Source: Loktanella sp. S4079 (GTDB lineage Bacteria > Pseudomonadota > Alphaproteobacteria > Rhodobacterales > Rhodobacteraceae). Taken from it: 64,000 bases of DNA. Numbering within the stretch: position 1 is the stretch's first letter; the number at the start of each line of letters is the position of its first letter. Under the pieces are notes generated by a model. The model saw only the letters and a program-made list of their open reading frames with translations. It was not told the DNA's origin and did no database searches. Below are positions 46,260-55,735 of the stretch, one piece after another. Both the position numbers and the translations under genes were made by a program. Location of the stretch: positions 1 to 64,000 of the forward strand of contig NZ_JXYE01000001.1 in the NCBI RefSeq assembly GCF_000967725.1. Reading direction: 5' to 3'.

Positions 46260-46684
46260 TCGCTTGGCAACGTTAGGCTACCATCGGCATTCAACGGCCA
46301 AAACGGGTTGTGTGCGACCTCCCAAACATGGCCGTCGGGGTCGGAATAGTAGCCGGAATAGCCACCCCAGAACACCTTTTCAGGGGGCTTGAGCGCCGTC
46401 GCACCGGCTGCTAGCGCTGCGGCAAATGCGGAATCAACCTTTGCTTCGTTTTCGAAATTCTGGGCAAGTGTCATCGCACCCGTACCCAACTTTGCATCAG
46501 CGCGCCCTTGGTCTTTGGCTAATGGCCCTAGCCCAAAGAACCCAAGCACCATCCCGTTGATCTGATAGAACACCACCCCGTCAGTTTCTGACGTTGGGGT
46601 CCAGCCCAATTCACCATAGAAGGCTTTGGCCCGGTCTAAATCAGCAACCCCTAGGGTAATCAGTGTCACGCGCTGCGGTGTCAT
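46256..46684 (-). CDS. VOC (glyoxalase/bleomycin resistance) family protein
   Basis: A 142-residue protein of the vicinal-oxygen-chelate fold, with two beta-alpha-beta-beta-beta modules: VTLITLGVADLDRAKAFYGELGW at the start and YSGYYSDPDGHVWEVAHNP near residue 114. Acidic and histidine residues at the metal positions are partly preserved. Function unknown. Starts within the recF stop (ATGA overlap). Confidence 0.88.
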   Translation of the reverse strand: MTPQRVTLITLGVADLDRAKAFYGELGWTPTSETDGVVFYQINGMVLGFFGLGPLAKDQGRADAKLGTGAMTLAQNFENEAKVDSAFAAALAAGATALKPPEKVFWGGYSGYYSDPDGHVWEVAHNPFWPLNADGSLTLPSE

Positions 46685-47781
46685 GGCTTTTCCTTTCGGG
46701 TCAGGGTCGATTGCCCTTCGATTTCGGTAACTTCCGCAAATTGCGCACGGTCACCCAATTCGGCAAATAGCTCTGGCCCCGTACCTGTCATAAATGCCTG
46801 CGCGCCCAGTGCGCAGATTTCATCATAAAGCGCCGCCCTGCGCGTTGCGTCAAGGTGAGCGGCGACCTCATCCAGCAACAAAATGGGTGGTGCGCCAAAA
46901 TCGCGCGCAAGTGCACGCCCATTGGCAAGGATCAAGCTAATCAACAGCGCCTTTTGCTCTCCTGTCGAACAATCCTTGGCATCAACCCCTTTGTCCGCAA
47001 AAACAGCATGCAAATCAGCACGATGAGGGCCAATCAAGGTGCGCCCAGCCGCCATATCGCGACCTCGGTTATCAGCAAATGCCGCCACCAGATCATCAGG
47101 GATTGGGTCAGGGCTAGTGAGTGTGAGATTCGCAGTTGGAAAAGCGGTTGTCGTAGCCTGTTGCGCAGACATGAGTTCGGAAATGGCCCTGTGGCGGTTC
47201 GCTTGAAGAGTTGCGCCCGCTTCTGCCATTTGCGCCTCGAGGGCGGTATACCAATGCGGGTCCCGTACCATGTCCTTAAGCAGGCGGTTACGTTCACGCA
47301 TCGCCTTTTCATAAGACAATACCGCGTCTGCATGACTTGGTTCAAAGCTGAGCGTGGCGCGATCCAAGAAACGTCGACGTCCTTCGGCCCCTTCGATCCA
47401 AAGCCGATCCATCGAAGGCACGAGCCACAAAATACGCGCAACACGCCCCAGTGCGACCTGCGCGGATGCTTTGCCGTCAATGCGTAATTGACGCGCGCTG
47501 CCTGCTTCGGCCCAAGTTTCGATCTCGTGGGTTTGGTTGATCGACTGCAGCACCGCGCTAATTTTCCACCCCAATGCTTCGGGGCGGCGGGTCAAATCAT
47601 CAGCACCTGCACGCCGCAACCCGCGACCAGGCGACAACAATGAGACAGCTTCGATGAGGTTCGTTTTACCCGCGCCGTTAGGCCCAAAAATGGCCAATGG
47701 GCGCGAATCAAGCTCTAGCACCGCCCGCTTGTGCGAACGAAAGTGCGAAAGCACCAATTCTGAGAGGGCGAGCCTAGTCAT
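46681..47781 (-). CDS. recF: RecF, DNA repair and replication protein
   Basis: A 366-residue SMC-like ATPase that loads RecA at gaps with RecOR. It has Walker A GPNGAGKTNLIEAV near residue 31, the RecF signature around TGEQKALLISLILANG near 277, and Walker B-type PILLLDEVAAHLD near 303. It follows dnaN by 52 bases and is coupled to the VOC gene downstream. The ATG at 47781 is chosen; an in-frame TTG four codons upstream has no better signal. Confidence 0.96.
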   Translation of the reverse strand: MTRLALSELVLSHFRSHKRAVLELDSRPLAIFGPNGAGKTNLIEAVSLLSPGRGLRRAGADDLTRRPEALGWKISAVLQSINQTHEIETWAEAGSARQLRIDGKASAQVALGRVARILWLVPSMDRLWIEGAEGRRRFLDRATLSFEPSHADAVLSYEKAMRERNRLLKDMVRDPHWYTALEAQMAEAGATLQANRHRAISELMSAQQATTTAFPTANLTLTSPDPIPDDLVAAFADNRGRDMAAGRTLIGPHRADLHAVFADKGVDAKDCSTGEQKALLISLILANGRALARDFGAPPILLLDEVAAHLDATRRAALYDEICALGAQAFMTGTGPELFAELGDRAQFAEVTEIEGQSTLTRKEKP

Positions 47782-47833
47782 TTCGTAGGGCAAAGGGCGA
47801 TCTGCACCCTTTGCCTATCGTTACATGGCCGCG

Positions 47834-48952
47834 TCAAACGCGCATCGGCATGACGACATAAACAGCAGATGTATCATTGCCTTCGCGCATTAGCGTCGGG
47901 TCACCTGAGGAATTGAACATGAAGACGGCGTTCTCGCGATCAACTTGGCTGGCGATTTCCAGCAGGTATTTCGCGTTGAACCCGATTTCCAGACGCTCAT
48001 CGCCGTAGGCAACGGCCAGTTCTTCCTCGGCGGCACCGCTGTCAGGTGAGTTCACAGAAAGGATCAGGCGATCTTCGTCGAGTGACAGTTTCACCGCACG
48101 CGAACGCTCGGATGATACGGTTGCTACGCGGTCGACCGCCTTTGCGAATTCGCTGGCGTCGACTTCCATCTTGCGTGTGTTTCCTTGCGGAATGACGCGC
48201 GTGTAATCTGGGAATGTCCCGTCGATGACCTTTGAGATTAGGGTGATGTCTGGTGTCGCAAAGCGGATTTTTGTTTCAGACACGGACACGGCGATCTGCA
48301 TGTCGTCGTCATCAAGCAGCTTGCGCAGCTCGCCGACTGTCTTGCGCGGAACGATGACGCCTGCCATTTCGGCCGCACCTTCGGGCAGTTCCGCATCAAT
48401 GCGTGCCAAACGGTGGCCATCAGTCGCGACGCAGCGTAGCACCTTGCCGCCGTCGCTGTCAGCGACATGCATGTAGACGCCGTTCAGATAGTAACGGGTT
48501 TCTTCGGTCGAGATGGCGAATTTGGATTTGTCGAATAGGCGGCGCAGAACTGGCGCAGGTGCCGAGAAATTCGCAGCATATTCAGACGTTGCCATGACCG
48601 GGAAGTCTTCTTTGGGCAGCGTTGCGAGCGAGAAATTTGAACGCCCGGCTTCGATTGTCAGACGACCAGATGCGCTGTCCTCGGTCAGGGAGACCAAGGC
48701 ACCATCAGGCAGCTTGCGCACGATTTCGTTCAGCGTCACAGCAGACACGGTGGTCGCGCCCGCGCGTTCAACCATTGCTGGGGCGCGGTCAACGACTTCG
48801 ATATCCAGATCGGTCGCGCGGAACTGAACGCTGTCACCTTCGGCTTCGATCAGCACGTTGGCCAAAATCGGAATAGTGTTGCGCCGCTCCACGACAGATT
48901 GGGCCTGTGCCACTGCTTTTAGCAGGGCTGCGCGTTCGATGCTGATTTTCAT
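47834..48952 (-). CDS. dnaN: DNA polymerase III beta sliding clamp
   Basis: A 372-residue ring-forming clamp, with three repeated domains. It starts MKISIERAALLKAVAQAQSVVERRNTIPILANVLIEA, and the C-terminal end is AVYVVMPMRV, as usual (the M-P-M-R-[VL] tail). Length matches the family. The ATG at 48952 is preceded by GGGAC; a longer frame upstream is non-coding in character. Confidence 0.97.
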   Translation of the reverse strand: MKISIERAALLKAVAQAQSVVERRNTIPILANVLIEAEGDSVQFRATDLDIEVVDRAPAMVERAGATTVSAVTLNEIVRKLPDGALVSLTEDSASGRLTIEAGRSNFSLATLPKEDFPVMATSEYAANFSAPAPVLRRLFDKSKFAISTEETRYYLNGVYMHVADSDGGKVLRCVATDGHRLARIDAELPEGAAEMAGVIVPRKTVGELRKLLDDDDMQIAVSVSETKIRFATPDITLISKVIDGTFPDYTRVIPQGNTRKMEVDASEFAKAVDRVATVSSERSRAVKLSLDEDRLILSVNSPDSGAAEEELAVAYGDERLEIGFNAKYLLEIASQVDRENAVFMFNSSGDPTLMREGNDTSAVYVVMPMRV

Positions 48953-49077
48953 GTCCCAATGCTCCGCATATCTTGGTGGCCAGAGCCACCGGGACGGAAA
49001 ATGTACTGTATTTTCCGTGGGGCTCAAGCGTTTTGTTGGACTGTTGACGATGGGCGCGGCGGCGTCAAGCGCTGGTC

Positions 49078-50439
49078 TTATTCCTCCAGCGCGCGGCGCA
49101 ACAATTCCAGATCATCAGCGATCTGGCTGTCGGTGACTTTCAGTTCTTCGATCCGGCGCACACCATGCATGACAGTGGTGTGATCACGGCCGCCAAAACG
49201 GCGACCGATTTCAGGCAGTGAACGGCTGGTCATAGTTTTGGCCAGATACATCGCGACCTGTCGTGGGCGGGCATAGTTACGCACGCGCTTTGGCCCGATC
49301 ATGTCGGACAGGCGGATGTTGTAATGCTCAGACACCTTGCGCTGGATTTCTTCGACGGTGACTTTGCGATCCGACGCTTTCAGAACATCCGACAGACAGT
49401 CTTGGGTCAGTTCTAGTGTGATTTCGCGACCGACAAGTGATGCAAACGCAAACAGGCGGGTCAACGCGCCCTCAAGAACACGCACGTTGGTTGAAATACG
49501 GTGTGCAAGGAATTCCAGAACACCCGGAGCGATTTCCAGATCAGGATATTGCGCAGCGTAAACCTCGACTTTGGACTGAAGGATGCCAAGGCGCAGTTCG
49601 TAGTCAGTCGGGTGCAGGTCAACGACCAAGCCACATTGCAGGCGCGACTTAATACGCTCTTCTAGATCTTTGATTTCGCCGGGCGCCCGGTCAGCCGAAA
49701 TGATGATCTGTTTCTGACCGTCAACAAGCGCGTTGAACGTGTGAAAGAACTCTTCTTGGGTGCTATCTTTGCCGCCGATGAACTGAACATCGTCAACCAT
49801 CAGCACATCAACCGAACGGAACAGTTGTTTAAAATCCATCATCTTGCGTTCACGCAGGGCGGTGATGAAGCGGTACATGAACTGTTCCGCAGAAAGGTAC
49901 AGCACGTTGAGCTCTGGCGAACGTTGCTTCAGTTCGTGCGCAATCGCATGCATCAAGTGTGTCTTACCCAGACCAACACCACCGTAAAGGAACAGTGGGT
50001 TAAACGTAACGGGGCCACCGTCAGCAACGCGGCGCGCTGCGGCATGGGCCAATTCGTTGGGCTTACCGACAACAAAGGTGTCAAAGGTAAAGCGCGCATC
50101 AAGCGGAGATCCAGAGATATCCTCGGCAACAGTTGGCTTGGGCGTAGGCGCGGGCGCTGCAACGGCAGGGGAGGCCGAAGTCTGAACGGGGCGCTGTTGT
50201 GCAGGCACGGCAAATTCCAAACGGCGCACGGATTCGCCAAGCTGGTTCATGTGATAGATGATCTGGTCGCCAAAATTTTGGGACACATAGTTACCAATGA
50301 AATTGGTCGGCACATGAAAGGTCACAACACCTTCGGAAAGTTTTGAAAATTCGAGCGGTTCAATCCAGCTAGAAAAGTTATTCGCCCCGAGCGCTTTTTT
50401 TAGTTTTGTTTGTACCGTTGCCCAAGTTTCGTTCGTCAT
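49078..50439 (-). CDS. dnaA: Chromosomal replication initiator DnaA
   Basis: A 453-residue AAA+ initiator. Domain I is the start (TWATVQTKLKKALGANNFSSWIEPLEF), followed by a Pro/Ala-rich linker (about 85-115). The ATPase has Walker A GGVGLGKTHLMHAIAHEL near residue 155 and Walker B LMVDDVQF near 212. The C-terminal DNA-binding helix-turn-helix ends with RPRQVAMYLAKTMTSRSLPEIGRRFGGRDHTTVMHGVRRI. Length and motifs are standard. Confidence 0.98.
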   Translation of the reverse strand: MTNETWATVQTKLKKALGANNFSSWIEPLEFSKLSEGVVTFHVPTNFIGNYVSQNFGDQIIYHMNQLGESVRRLEFAVPAQQRPVQTSASPAVAAPAPTPKPTVAEDISGSPLDARFTFDTFVVGKPNELAHAAARRVADGGPVTFNPLFLYGGVGLGKTHLMHAIAHELKQRSPELNVLYLSAEQFMYRFITALRERKMMDFKQLFRSVDVLMVDDVQFIGGKDSTQEEFFHTFNALVDGQKQIIISADRAPGEIKDLEERIKSRLQCGLVVDLHPTDYELRLGILQSKVEVYAAQYPDLEIAPGVLEFLAHRISTNVRVLEGALTRLFAFASLVGREITLELTQDCLSDVLKASDRKVTVEEIQRKVSEHYNIRLSDMIGPKRVRNYARPRQVAMYLAKTMTSRSLPEIGRRFGGRDHTTVMHGVRRIEELKVTDSQIADDLELLRRALEE

Positions 50440-50963
50440 CTTTTATCTTCTGTCCCCAAACACATGCCGTTTTAGATGCAAGGGCTGCCTCGCACCTGCG
50501 CCTCACGTTTCCGTTGGACAAAAACTTCCTGCTGCTTGAGCGTGCCCCACTCAAACAAGGTCGTGTTTACCAAATCTGTTGGCCTGGGCGCGCAAAGCCG
50601 ACGTTTGTCGGTCTCTGTCACCTGAGCGGCAGAAAGACGAACATAGACTGCCACGCAGCCAAAGAGCAGACTTTGGCAACCGTGCAGACACAAACCAGTA
50701 CGACAGATCAGAATTGACCCTGCCCGCCAGCATTGCATGAAGCCTGACAACAGAAATCTGGCAGCGTGCAAAGATCTACACCCCCGACAAAATTCTGCGC
50801 AAACTCTCCATGTCCCCCCGGAACGATGTGAATCGCTTGGGCAAACTAGCAAGCTCGCTGCGGACGCTTCAACAGAACATCGCGCTTGACTCTAAGATTG
50901 CTCAAAAAGAATCTAGGGGGCCGCTGAAAACTCAAGAAATAAGCGCAATTTCACAACACTCGA
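50440..50963. other. dnaA upstream region, no gene and no clear DnaA-box cluster
   Basis: This 520-base stretch between dnaA and the rpsT terminator must hold the dnaA promoter. I found no run of TTATCCACA-like DnaA boxes and no AT-rich unwinding-type region, so nothing here supports an origin. Only a few degenerate matches such as TGTGAATCG occur. No plausible gene is visible. Confidence 0.5.
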
Positions 50964-51000
50964 ACAAAAAAAGGCGCAGCCTGTACAGGCGCGCCTTTTG
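50964..51000 (-). terminator. Terminator of rpsT
   Basis: On the minus strand AAGGCGC pairs with GCGCCTT around a loop that can pair further (GCCTGTACAGGC), followed by seven T. It lies 42 bases downstream of the rpsT stop. Confidence 0.8.
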
Positions 51001-51041
51001 GCAATTATCCGCTTCCTTTTGGACGCGGAGAATCGGAAATA

Positions 51042-51305
51042 TTAGGCCAGCGCCTTAACGCGTGCAGCCAAACGAGAGATTTTGCGTGCAGCTGTGTTCT
51101 TGTGAACTACGCCTTTTGTGACGCCGCGCATCAGCTCTGGCTGTGCTGCTTTCAGTGCTGCAGCTGCAGCTGTTTGGTCACCAGATGCAATCGCTTCTTC
51201 AACAGCGCGCAGGTAAGTACGGATGCGCGAACGGCGCATTTTGTTTACTGCAAAGCGGGCTTGGTTCTGACGGGCGCGTTTTTTCGCCTGAGGTGTATTT
51301 GCCAT
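51042..51305 (-). CDS. rpsT: 30S ribosomal protein S20
   Basis: An 87-residue basic 16S-rRNA-binding protein starting [20 protein letters not shown]. Three helices with [23 protein letters not shown]-type C-terminal segment ([19 protein letters not shown]). The start is the second in-frame ATG, after GAAGGGAAGACC; the first is upstream of the conserved N-terminus. It is followed by dnaA on the same strand. Confidence 0.97.
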   Translation of the reverse strand: MANTPQAKKRARQNQARFAVNKMRRSRIRTYLRAVEEAIASGDQTAAAAALKAAQPELMRGVTKGVVHKNTAARKISRLAARVKALA

Positions 51306-51464
51306 TTGGTCTTCCCTTCGTCGGGTCAAATTGAAAATCGTTAGCGCAATAAGCCCCGACCGGGTTCAGTACCGGCTGATCTGGCCAAAGCGGGCCTCAC
51401 ACGCATGTCTGGGGCGTCGCATAAGCCAGTTGACCCAACAATGCAACGCCATTTTTGAAACGCA

Positions 51465-52412
51465 TCAGTAAACGCGCTTGGAATAATCCTGATACAAGGT
51501 TTCGAGTTCTTCGACTTTGTGCAGCTTCACTGCGAGCAAATGATAGAGGGATTCGCGCACCTCAACCGAGAGCTCCTCGCCCGCGATCACAGAATCGAGG
51601 TAGCCGCGAATGTCGGACCAGTCTGACGAGATCAACTCAAGCACGGCGGCGATCTCTGGGGTTGGGGCGGGCTTAATGCCCAACTCTGGCAGGCCGTTGC
51701 TTAGGGCATCCATGCCAGCCTCAAAATGACCAATGGTTTTAACGAGATCGGCCACCAATTCAGGTGTGCCATCCCCTGACCAAATACGGCAGGCTTCATA
51801 GGCCATCCGCTGCGTCATCATCGCAAGCCGCCCCGAAACTTCGAGAAGCAACATGTCCGACTGCAAGAGTTCAACAGGATTAGAGTATTCGGCCTCGATT
51901 TCGCTAAGCAGGTGATAGGTTTTATCCAGCATCACATCTGCAGAGTCAAAGATGAGTGTGACGGCGTCAGTATTGCTTGGGTCGGCAAGAACCGCCTCTG
52001 CGGCATCGTGAATCGGGGACCATGTGGCCATCAATTCTTCGATTTCGCGGACCACGCGGGGCAATGGTTCTGCACCGATGATACCCATTGATTCGTCGCC
52101 ATTGAGCAACGCAAGCAAAGCCTTGTCGAACTTTGAGATGCTCGTTTCCAAAAGCTCGCGCGCTTCGTCAACGTCGACGCCATAATAGAGATAACACGTC
52201 GCTGCGGGGATTTCTTGCGAGAGCGTTCGCAGAAGATCAGCAGCGATTACGCGGTTAGCAGCGCCCATATCAATGATGATGTCGGTCTGTTCGACGAGAA
52301 CAAGACCGTCTGGCGCTGGGGTAGAAGTTTGACCCGCAGAGACTGCGGATGGGATAGAGGTACTGAGGATACTGGTCACAAACGCTGATAGAGTGAGTGG
52401 TGAGAAGTTCAT
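51465..52412 (-). CDS. Exported protein with two PilJ-type sensor domains
   Basis: A 315-residue exported protein: a signal peptide (ending VSAGQT), then two repeats of the type IV pilus methyl-accepting-chemotaxis N-terminal (PilJ) domain. The repeats are recognised by DMGAANRVIAADLLRTLSQEI near residue 48 and LEVSGRLAMMTQRMAYEACRIW near residue 190. There is no methyl-accepting or other output domain and no second membrane helix, so it is a free periplasmic domain protein, perhaps a ligand-binding accessory. It is alone on the minus strand. Confidence 0.75.
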   Translation of the reverse strand: MNFSPLTLSAFVTSILSTSIPSAVSAGQTSTPAPDGLVLVEQTDIIIDMGAANRVIAADLLRTLSQEIPAATCYLYYGVDVDEARELLETSISKFDKALLALLNGDESMGIIGAEPLPRVVREIEELMATWSPIHDAAEAVLADPSNTDAVTLIFDSADVMLDKTYHLLSEIEAEYSNPVELLQSDMLLLEVSGRLAMMTQRMAYEACRIWSGDGTPELVADLVKTIGHFEAGMDALSNGLPELGIKPAPTPEIAAVLELISSDWSDIRGYLDSVIAGEELSVEVRESLYHLLAVKLHKVEELETLYQDYSKRVY

Positions 52413-52565
52413 TGCTTTCCTTATCTCAGGACATTGCGTTGTGTCATGATGACCTGTGCGGTTGATACAAGCGTTCCACTTGCAACCCTCAGGTCACATT
52501 GCGGCAAAAACAGGCAATCGATACGGCAAAAAAGTGGCCTAGCAAGCGCTTAGTCGCGCGGCGAG

Positions 52566-53342
52566 CTACCGGTCGCGGAACTGAGGTTCGCGCTTTTCTA
52601 GGAACGCAGCCATCCCCTCGGATTGATCCTCGGTCGCAAACAGCGATTGGAACAGACGGCGTTCATAGTTCAACCCTTCAGCAAGGGTCGTTTCGTAGGC
52701 GCGGTCGACGGCATCTTTTGCCGCGATGACCGCGATTTGGGACTTCTCTGCGATTTTTTCAGCGGATGCGCGAGCTTCGGACATCAGCTTTTTGGCAGGA
52801 ACGACGCGGCTCACCAGCCCGCTCCGCTCTGCCTCTTCGGCATCCATAAACCGGCCAGTCAGATGCATTTCCATCGACTTCGCCTTACCAACAAAGCGCG
52901 TGAGACGTTGTGTCCCGCCGATACCCGCAATGATCCCCAGGTTAATCTCTGGTTGACCAAATTTAGCGTTATCAGCTGCAATGATGAAATCGCACATCAT
53001 CGCCAGTTCACAACCGCCGCCCAGCGCATACCCGGCAACCGCAGCAATGATCGGTTTACGGGTTCGATTAAAACGGTCCGTTTCATTTTCAAAGAACCGA
53101 GTCTTGTACATTTCGACAAATGACTTGTCGGACATTTCAGCGACATCAGCACCGGCAGCAAATGCCTTTTCAGTACCGGTGACGATGATACATCGCACCT
53201 TGTCGTTCTTATCCGCATCCTCAAGTGCAGTGCAAAGTTCACGAAGCAAATTGCTATTCAACGCATTCATCGCATTGGGGCGATTCAGGGTAATCGTTGC
53301 TACAGAATCGCTGACGTCCACGATGATGTTTTCATAGGCCAT
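52566..53342 (-). CDS. Enoyl-CoA hydratase
   Basis: A 258-residue crotonase. The oxyanion motifs are present: [11 protein letters not shown] near residue 65 and [22 protein letters not shown] near residue 100. Both catalytic glutamates (in GGCELAMM and in the GQPEINLG segment near 130) are intact, so it should hydrate crotonyl-type acyl-CoA in fatty acid or amino acid degradation. Length is normal. It lies 62 bases after mutM on the same strand. Confidence 0.95.
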   Translation of the reverse strand: MAYENIIVDVSDSVATITLNRPNAMNALNSNLLRELCTALEDADKNDKVRCIIVTGTEKAFAAGADVAEMSDKSFVEMYKTRFFENETDRFNRTRKPIIAAVAGYALGGGCELAMMCDFIIAADNAKFGQPEINLGIIAGIGGTQRLTRFVGKAKSMEMHLTGRFMDAEEAERSGLVSRVVPAKKLMSEARASAEKIAEKSQIAVIAAKDAVDRAYETTLAEGLNYERRLFQSLFATEDQSEGMAAFLEKREPQFRDR

Positions 53343-53404
53343 TCATAAACTTCCCGTTACTTCGGACTACGCTAGTGATTAGCAAAGGCACAACATCGTG
53401 CAAG

Positions 53405-54256
53405 TTATCTTTGGCATTGCGGACAAAAAAAGGATGAGCGTCCCGACTGAACGATTCGCTGAATTGTCTTTTTACATCCGGGTGTTACGCATTCATTTCC
53501 TTCCTGATCGTAGACCCGAAAGACATGCTGAAAATATCCCAGTTCACCATCCGATTGCCGAAAATCGCGCAACGAAGACCCGCCTGCCGCGATTGCTTCG
53601 GATAAAACTTCGCGGATAACGGGAACCAGAGTCGCCACGCGTTTTGCGCTGATTTGTCCTGCTTTACGCTTGGGGTGGATGCCAGCCCGAAAGAGCACTT
53701 CGCATACGTAGATGTTGCCCAATCCCGCAACGATCCCCTGATCAAGCAGCGCAGATTTAATCGGGGTGTTCTTACCCTTTAGTCGCTCGATCAGATAGGT
53801 TTCATCAAACCCATTCCCCAAAGGCTCTGGACCGATATCGCGTATGAGCCAATGGTCCTCTTGTGTCGCAGTATCTAGCAAATCCATCGCGCCGAACCGT
53901 CGCGCGTCGTTGAATGTCACGCGTCCGCCGTTCTCCATATGCAGCACAACATGATCATGCTTTGCAGGCGCCGGGTGCGGGTGATGGAATTCGCCGACCT
54001 TGACCCCAGATACAAGCATCCGCCCAGACATACCCAAATGAATCAGTAACGTTTCACCGCTATCGAGATCCGCCAGAATATATTTAGAACGCCGCCGCAG
54101 ACCCAAGACACGCTTACCAGTCAAACGCGCTGACATGTTTTCAGGAAAAGGCCAACGCAGATCAGGACGGTTGATGTCAGCTTGCACAATCACCTGCCCT
54201 TCCATTGCGGGGGCGATACCTGCTTTGACGGTTTCAACTTCGGGAAGTTCGGGCAT
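53405..54256 (-). CDS. mutM: Formamidopyrimidine-DNA glycosylase
   Basis: A 283-residue repair enzyme (Fpg) that removes 8-oxoguanine. The N-terminal catalytic [13 protein letters not shown] is intact after Met removal. Near residue 160 the helix-two-turn-helix is seen ([26 protein letters not shown]). The C-terminal zinc finger has cysteine pairs C-x4-C and FFCPQCQR. Its ATG overlaps the stop of the upstream membrane gene by one base (TAATG). Confidence 0.97.
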   Translation of the reverse strand: MPELPEVETVKAGIAPAMEGQVIVQADINRPDLRWPFPENMSARLTGKRVLGLRRRSKYILADLDSGETLLIHLGMSGRMLVSGVKVGEFHHPHPAPAKHDHVVLHMENGGRVTFNDARRFGAMDLLDTATQEDHWLIRDIGPEPLGNGFDETYLIERLKGKNTPIKSALLDQGIVAGLGNIYVCEVLFRAGIHPKRKAGQISAKRVATLVPVIREVLSEAIAAGGSSLRDFRQSDGELGYFQHVFRVYDQEGNECVTPGCKKTIQRIVQSGRSSFFCPQCQR

Positions 54257-54912
54257 TACATTCTATTGTTCTTTGCGATTTGTTCTTTGGCATATGTAAG
54301 GAAAGGGCGGATACCGACAAGATATTTCAACACCTCAGTCTTCTTACCGTTCTCAAGTCGCAGTATGTAGGCGTACTGACCATTATCCTTGATCGAGATG
54401 ATATCTCGCCACCGGAACTCAACTTCGCGCAGAAACCAGTCTTTGTGAATGATGCCATGCTGATCATAACGCAGCTCATACAGGTTCGTATAAAGCAAAC
54501 TATAAGCGACAACGATGCTCGTACCTATGTCCAGATATGCGATGTCGGGTAAGTAATTCGTTTCGCTCAGCCAAATCATCCAAATGATCGCGCCGCCAAC
54601 ACCGATACTGATCAACCGCATTCCAATCGTTGGACGCAGGATCGTCACATTCAAAGTCACCGCAGGCTCTGCATTTTTGCCGACACCCGCGACAAAACCT
54701 ACATCAGCAGGAAGGTTCCCAAGCTGTGTCTTGGCAAACCCTGTCTGTTCGACCTCTTGACCTTTGCTGTCGCGTTGATTGGTCCATTTTTGCACTTGCC
54801 GTGCGAACAAATACCGTAAGTACCAGAAACCTAAAATAATTGCCCCGCAAAATCCAAAACCTAAAACGACAAAAACAATATCCGACAAAGTCGCCCCTAC
54901 CTCCCGTGTCAT
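54256..54912 (-). CDS. Membrane protein of unknown function, coupled to mutM
   Basis: A 218-residue protein with an N-terminal membrane helix ([22 protein letters not shown]) and a second pair of hydrophobic segments ([13 protein letters not shown] and [16 protein letters not shown]) near residues 115-160. A C-terminal soluble part follows with [20 protein letters not shown], which looks like a small PH-like domain, as in bacterial membrane-proximal PH proteins. No named family assigned. The stop overlaps the mutM ATG. Divergent from ubiE by 69 bases. Confidence 0.65.
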   Translation of the reverse strand: MTREVGATLSDIVFVVLGFGFCGAIILGFWYLRYLFARQVQKWTNQRDSKGQEVEQTGFAKTQLGNLPADVGFVAGVGKNAEPAVTLNVTILRPTIGMRLISIGVGGAIIWMIWLSETNYLPDIAYLDIGTSIVVAYSLLYTNLYELRYDQHGIIHKDWFLREVEFRWRDIISIKDNGQYAYILRLENGKKTEVLKYLVGIRPFLTYAKEQIAKNNRM

Positions 54913-54981
54913 AATGACAGTTTGTCTATTGGACCAAGTCCGTATAACCCGTTTGGGACAGTATTCGGGCGAAAGAATGAC

Positions 54982-55734
54982 ATGACCGACAAGCCAGAGA
55001 ACACCACCCACTTTGGGTTTGAAACCGTCCCCGAGGACGAAAAGGCAGGCCGCGTACAGGGCGTGTTTTCCTCGGTCGCGAGCAAATACGACATCATGAA
55101 TGACGTGATGTCAGTTGGTATTCACCGCGTTTGGAAAGACGCGATGATGGACTGGCTTGCACCCCGGCCGGGTCAGCGATTGCTAGATGTGGCTGGCGGC
55201 ACGGGCGATATTTCGTTTCGGTTTTTGAAACGTGCTGGCCGTGGGCATTCGACTGTTTTGGACCTCACTGAATCCATGCTCGTCGAAGGTCGAAAACGCG
55301 CTGAGGCAGAAGACATGTCCGATAGCCTTGATTGGGTGGTGGGTGATGCAATGGCGCTGCCGTTCGAGGCGAACACCTTTGACGTTTATACCATCAGCTT
55401 TGGCATCCGTAATGTAACCCGCCCCCAAGAAGCCCTGAACGAGGCCTACCGCGTCCTGAAACCCGGTGGGCGTCTTATGGTGCTAGAGTTCAGCCAATTG
55501 CCCAACCCGATGATGCAGGCGGCCTACGACGCTTATTCGTTCAACGTCATTCCCCGCATGGGCCAGATGATCGCTGGCGACCGCGACAGCTATCAATACT
55601 TGGTCGAATCCATTCGGAAATTCCCAGACCAAGACACGTTCTTGGGCATGCTACGCACCGCTGGCTTTGAAAACGCAAAGTACCGCAATCTGTCGATGGG
55701 CATTGCTGCGCTGCACTCTGGTTGGAAAATCTGA
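54982..55734 (+). CDS. ubiE: UbiE, demethylmenaquinone/ubiquinone C-methyltransferase
   Basis: A 250-residue SAM-dependent methyltransferase of ubiquinone synthesis. It has [26 protein letters not shown] near residue 30, SAM-binding [13 protein letters not shown] near 68, and [32 protein letters not shown], which is the UbiE signature. A GAAAGAA motif lies five bases before the ATG. The next gene, ubiB, starts one base after the stop. Confidence 0.97.
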   Translation: MTDKPENTTHFGFETVPEDEKAGRVQGVFSSVASKYDIMNDVMSVGIHRVWKDAMMDWLAPRPGQRLLDVAGGTGDISFRFLKRAGRGHSTVLDLTESMLVEGRKRAEAEDMSDSLDWVVGDAMALPFEANTFDVYTISFGIRNVTRPQEALNEAYRVLKPGGRLMVLEFSQLPNPMMQAAYDAYSFNVIPRMGQMIAGDRDSYQYLVESIRKFPDQDTFLGMLRTAGFENAKYRNLSMGIAALHSGWKI

Positions 55735-55735
55735 T

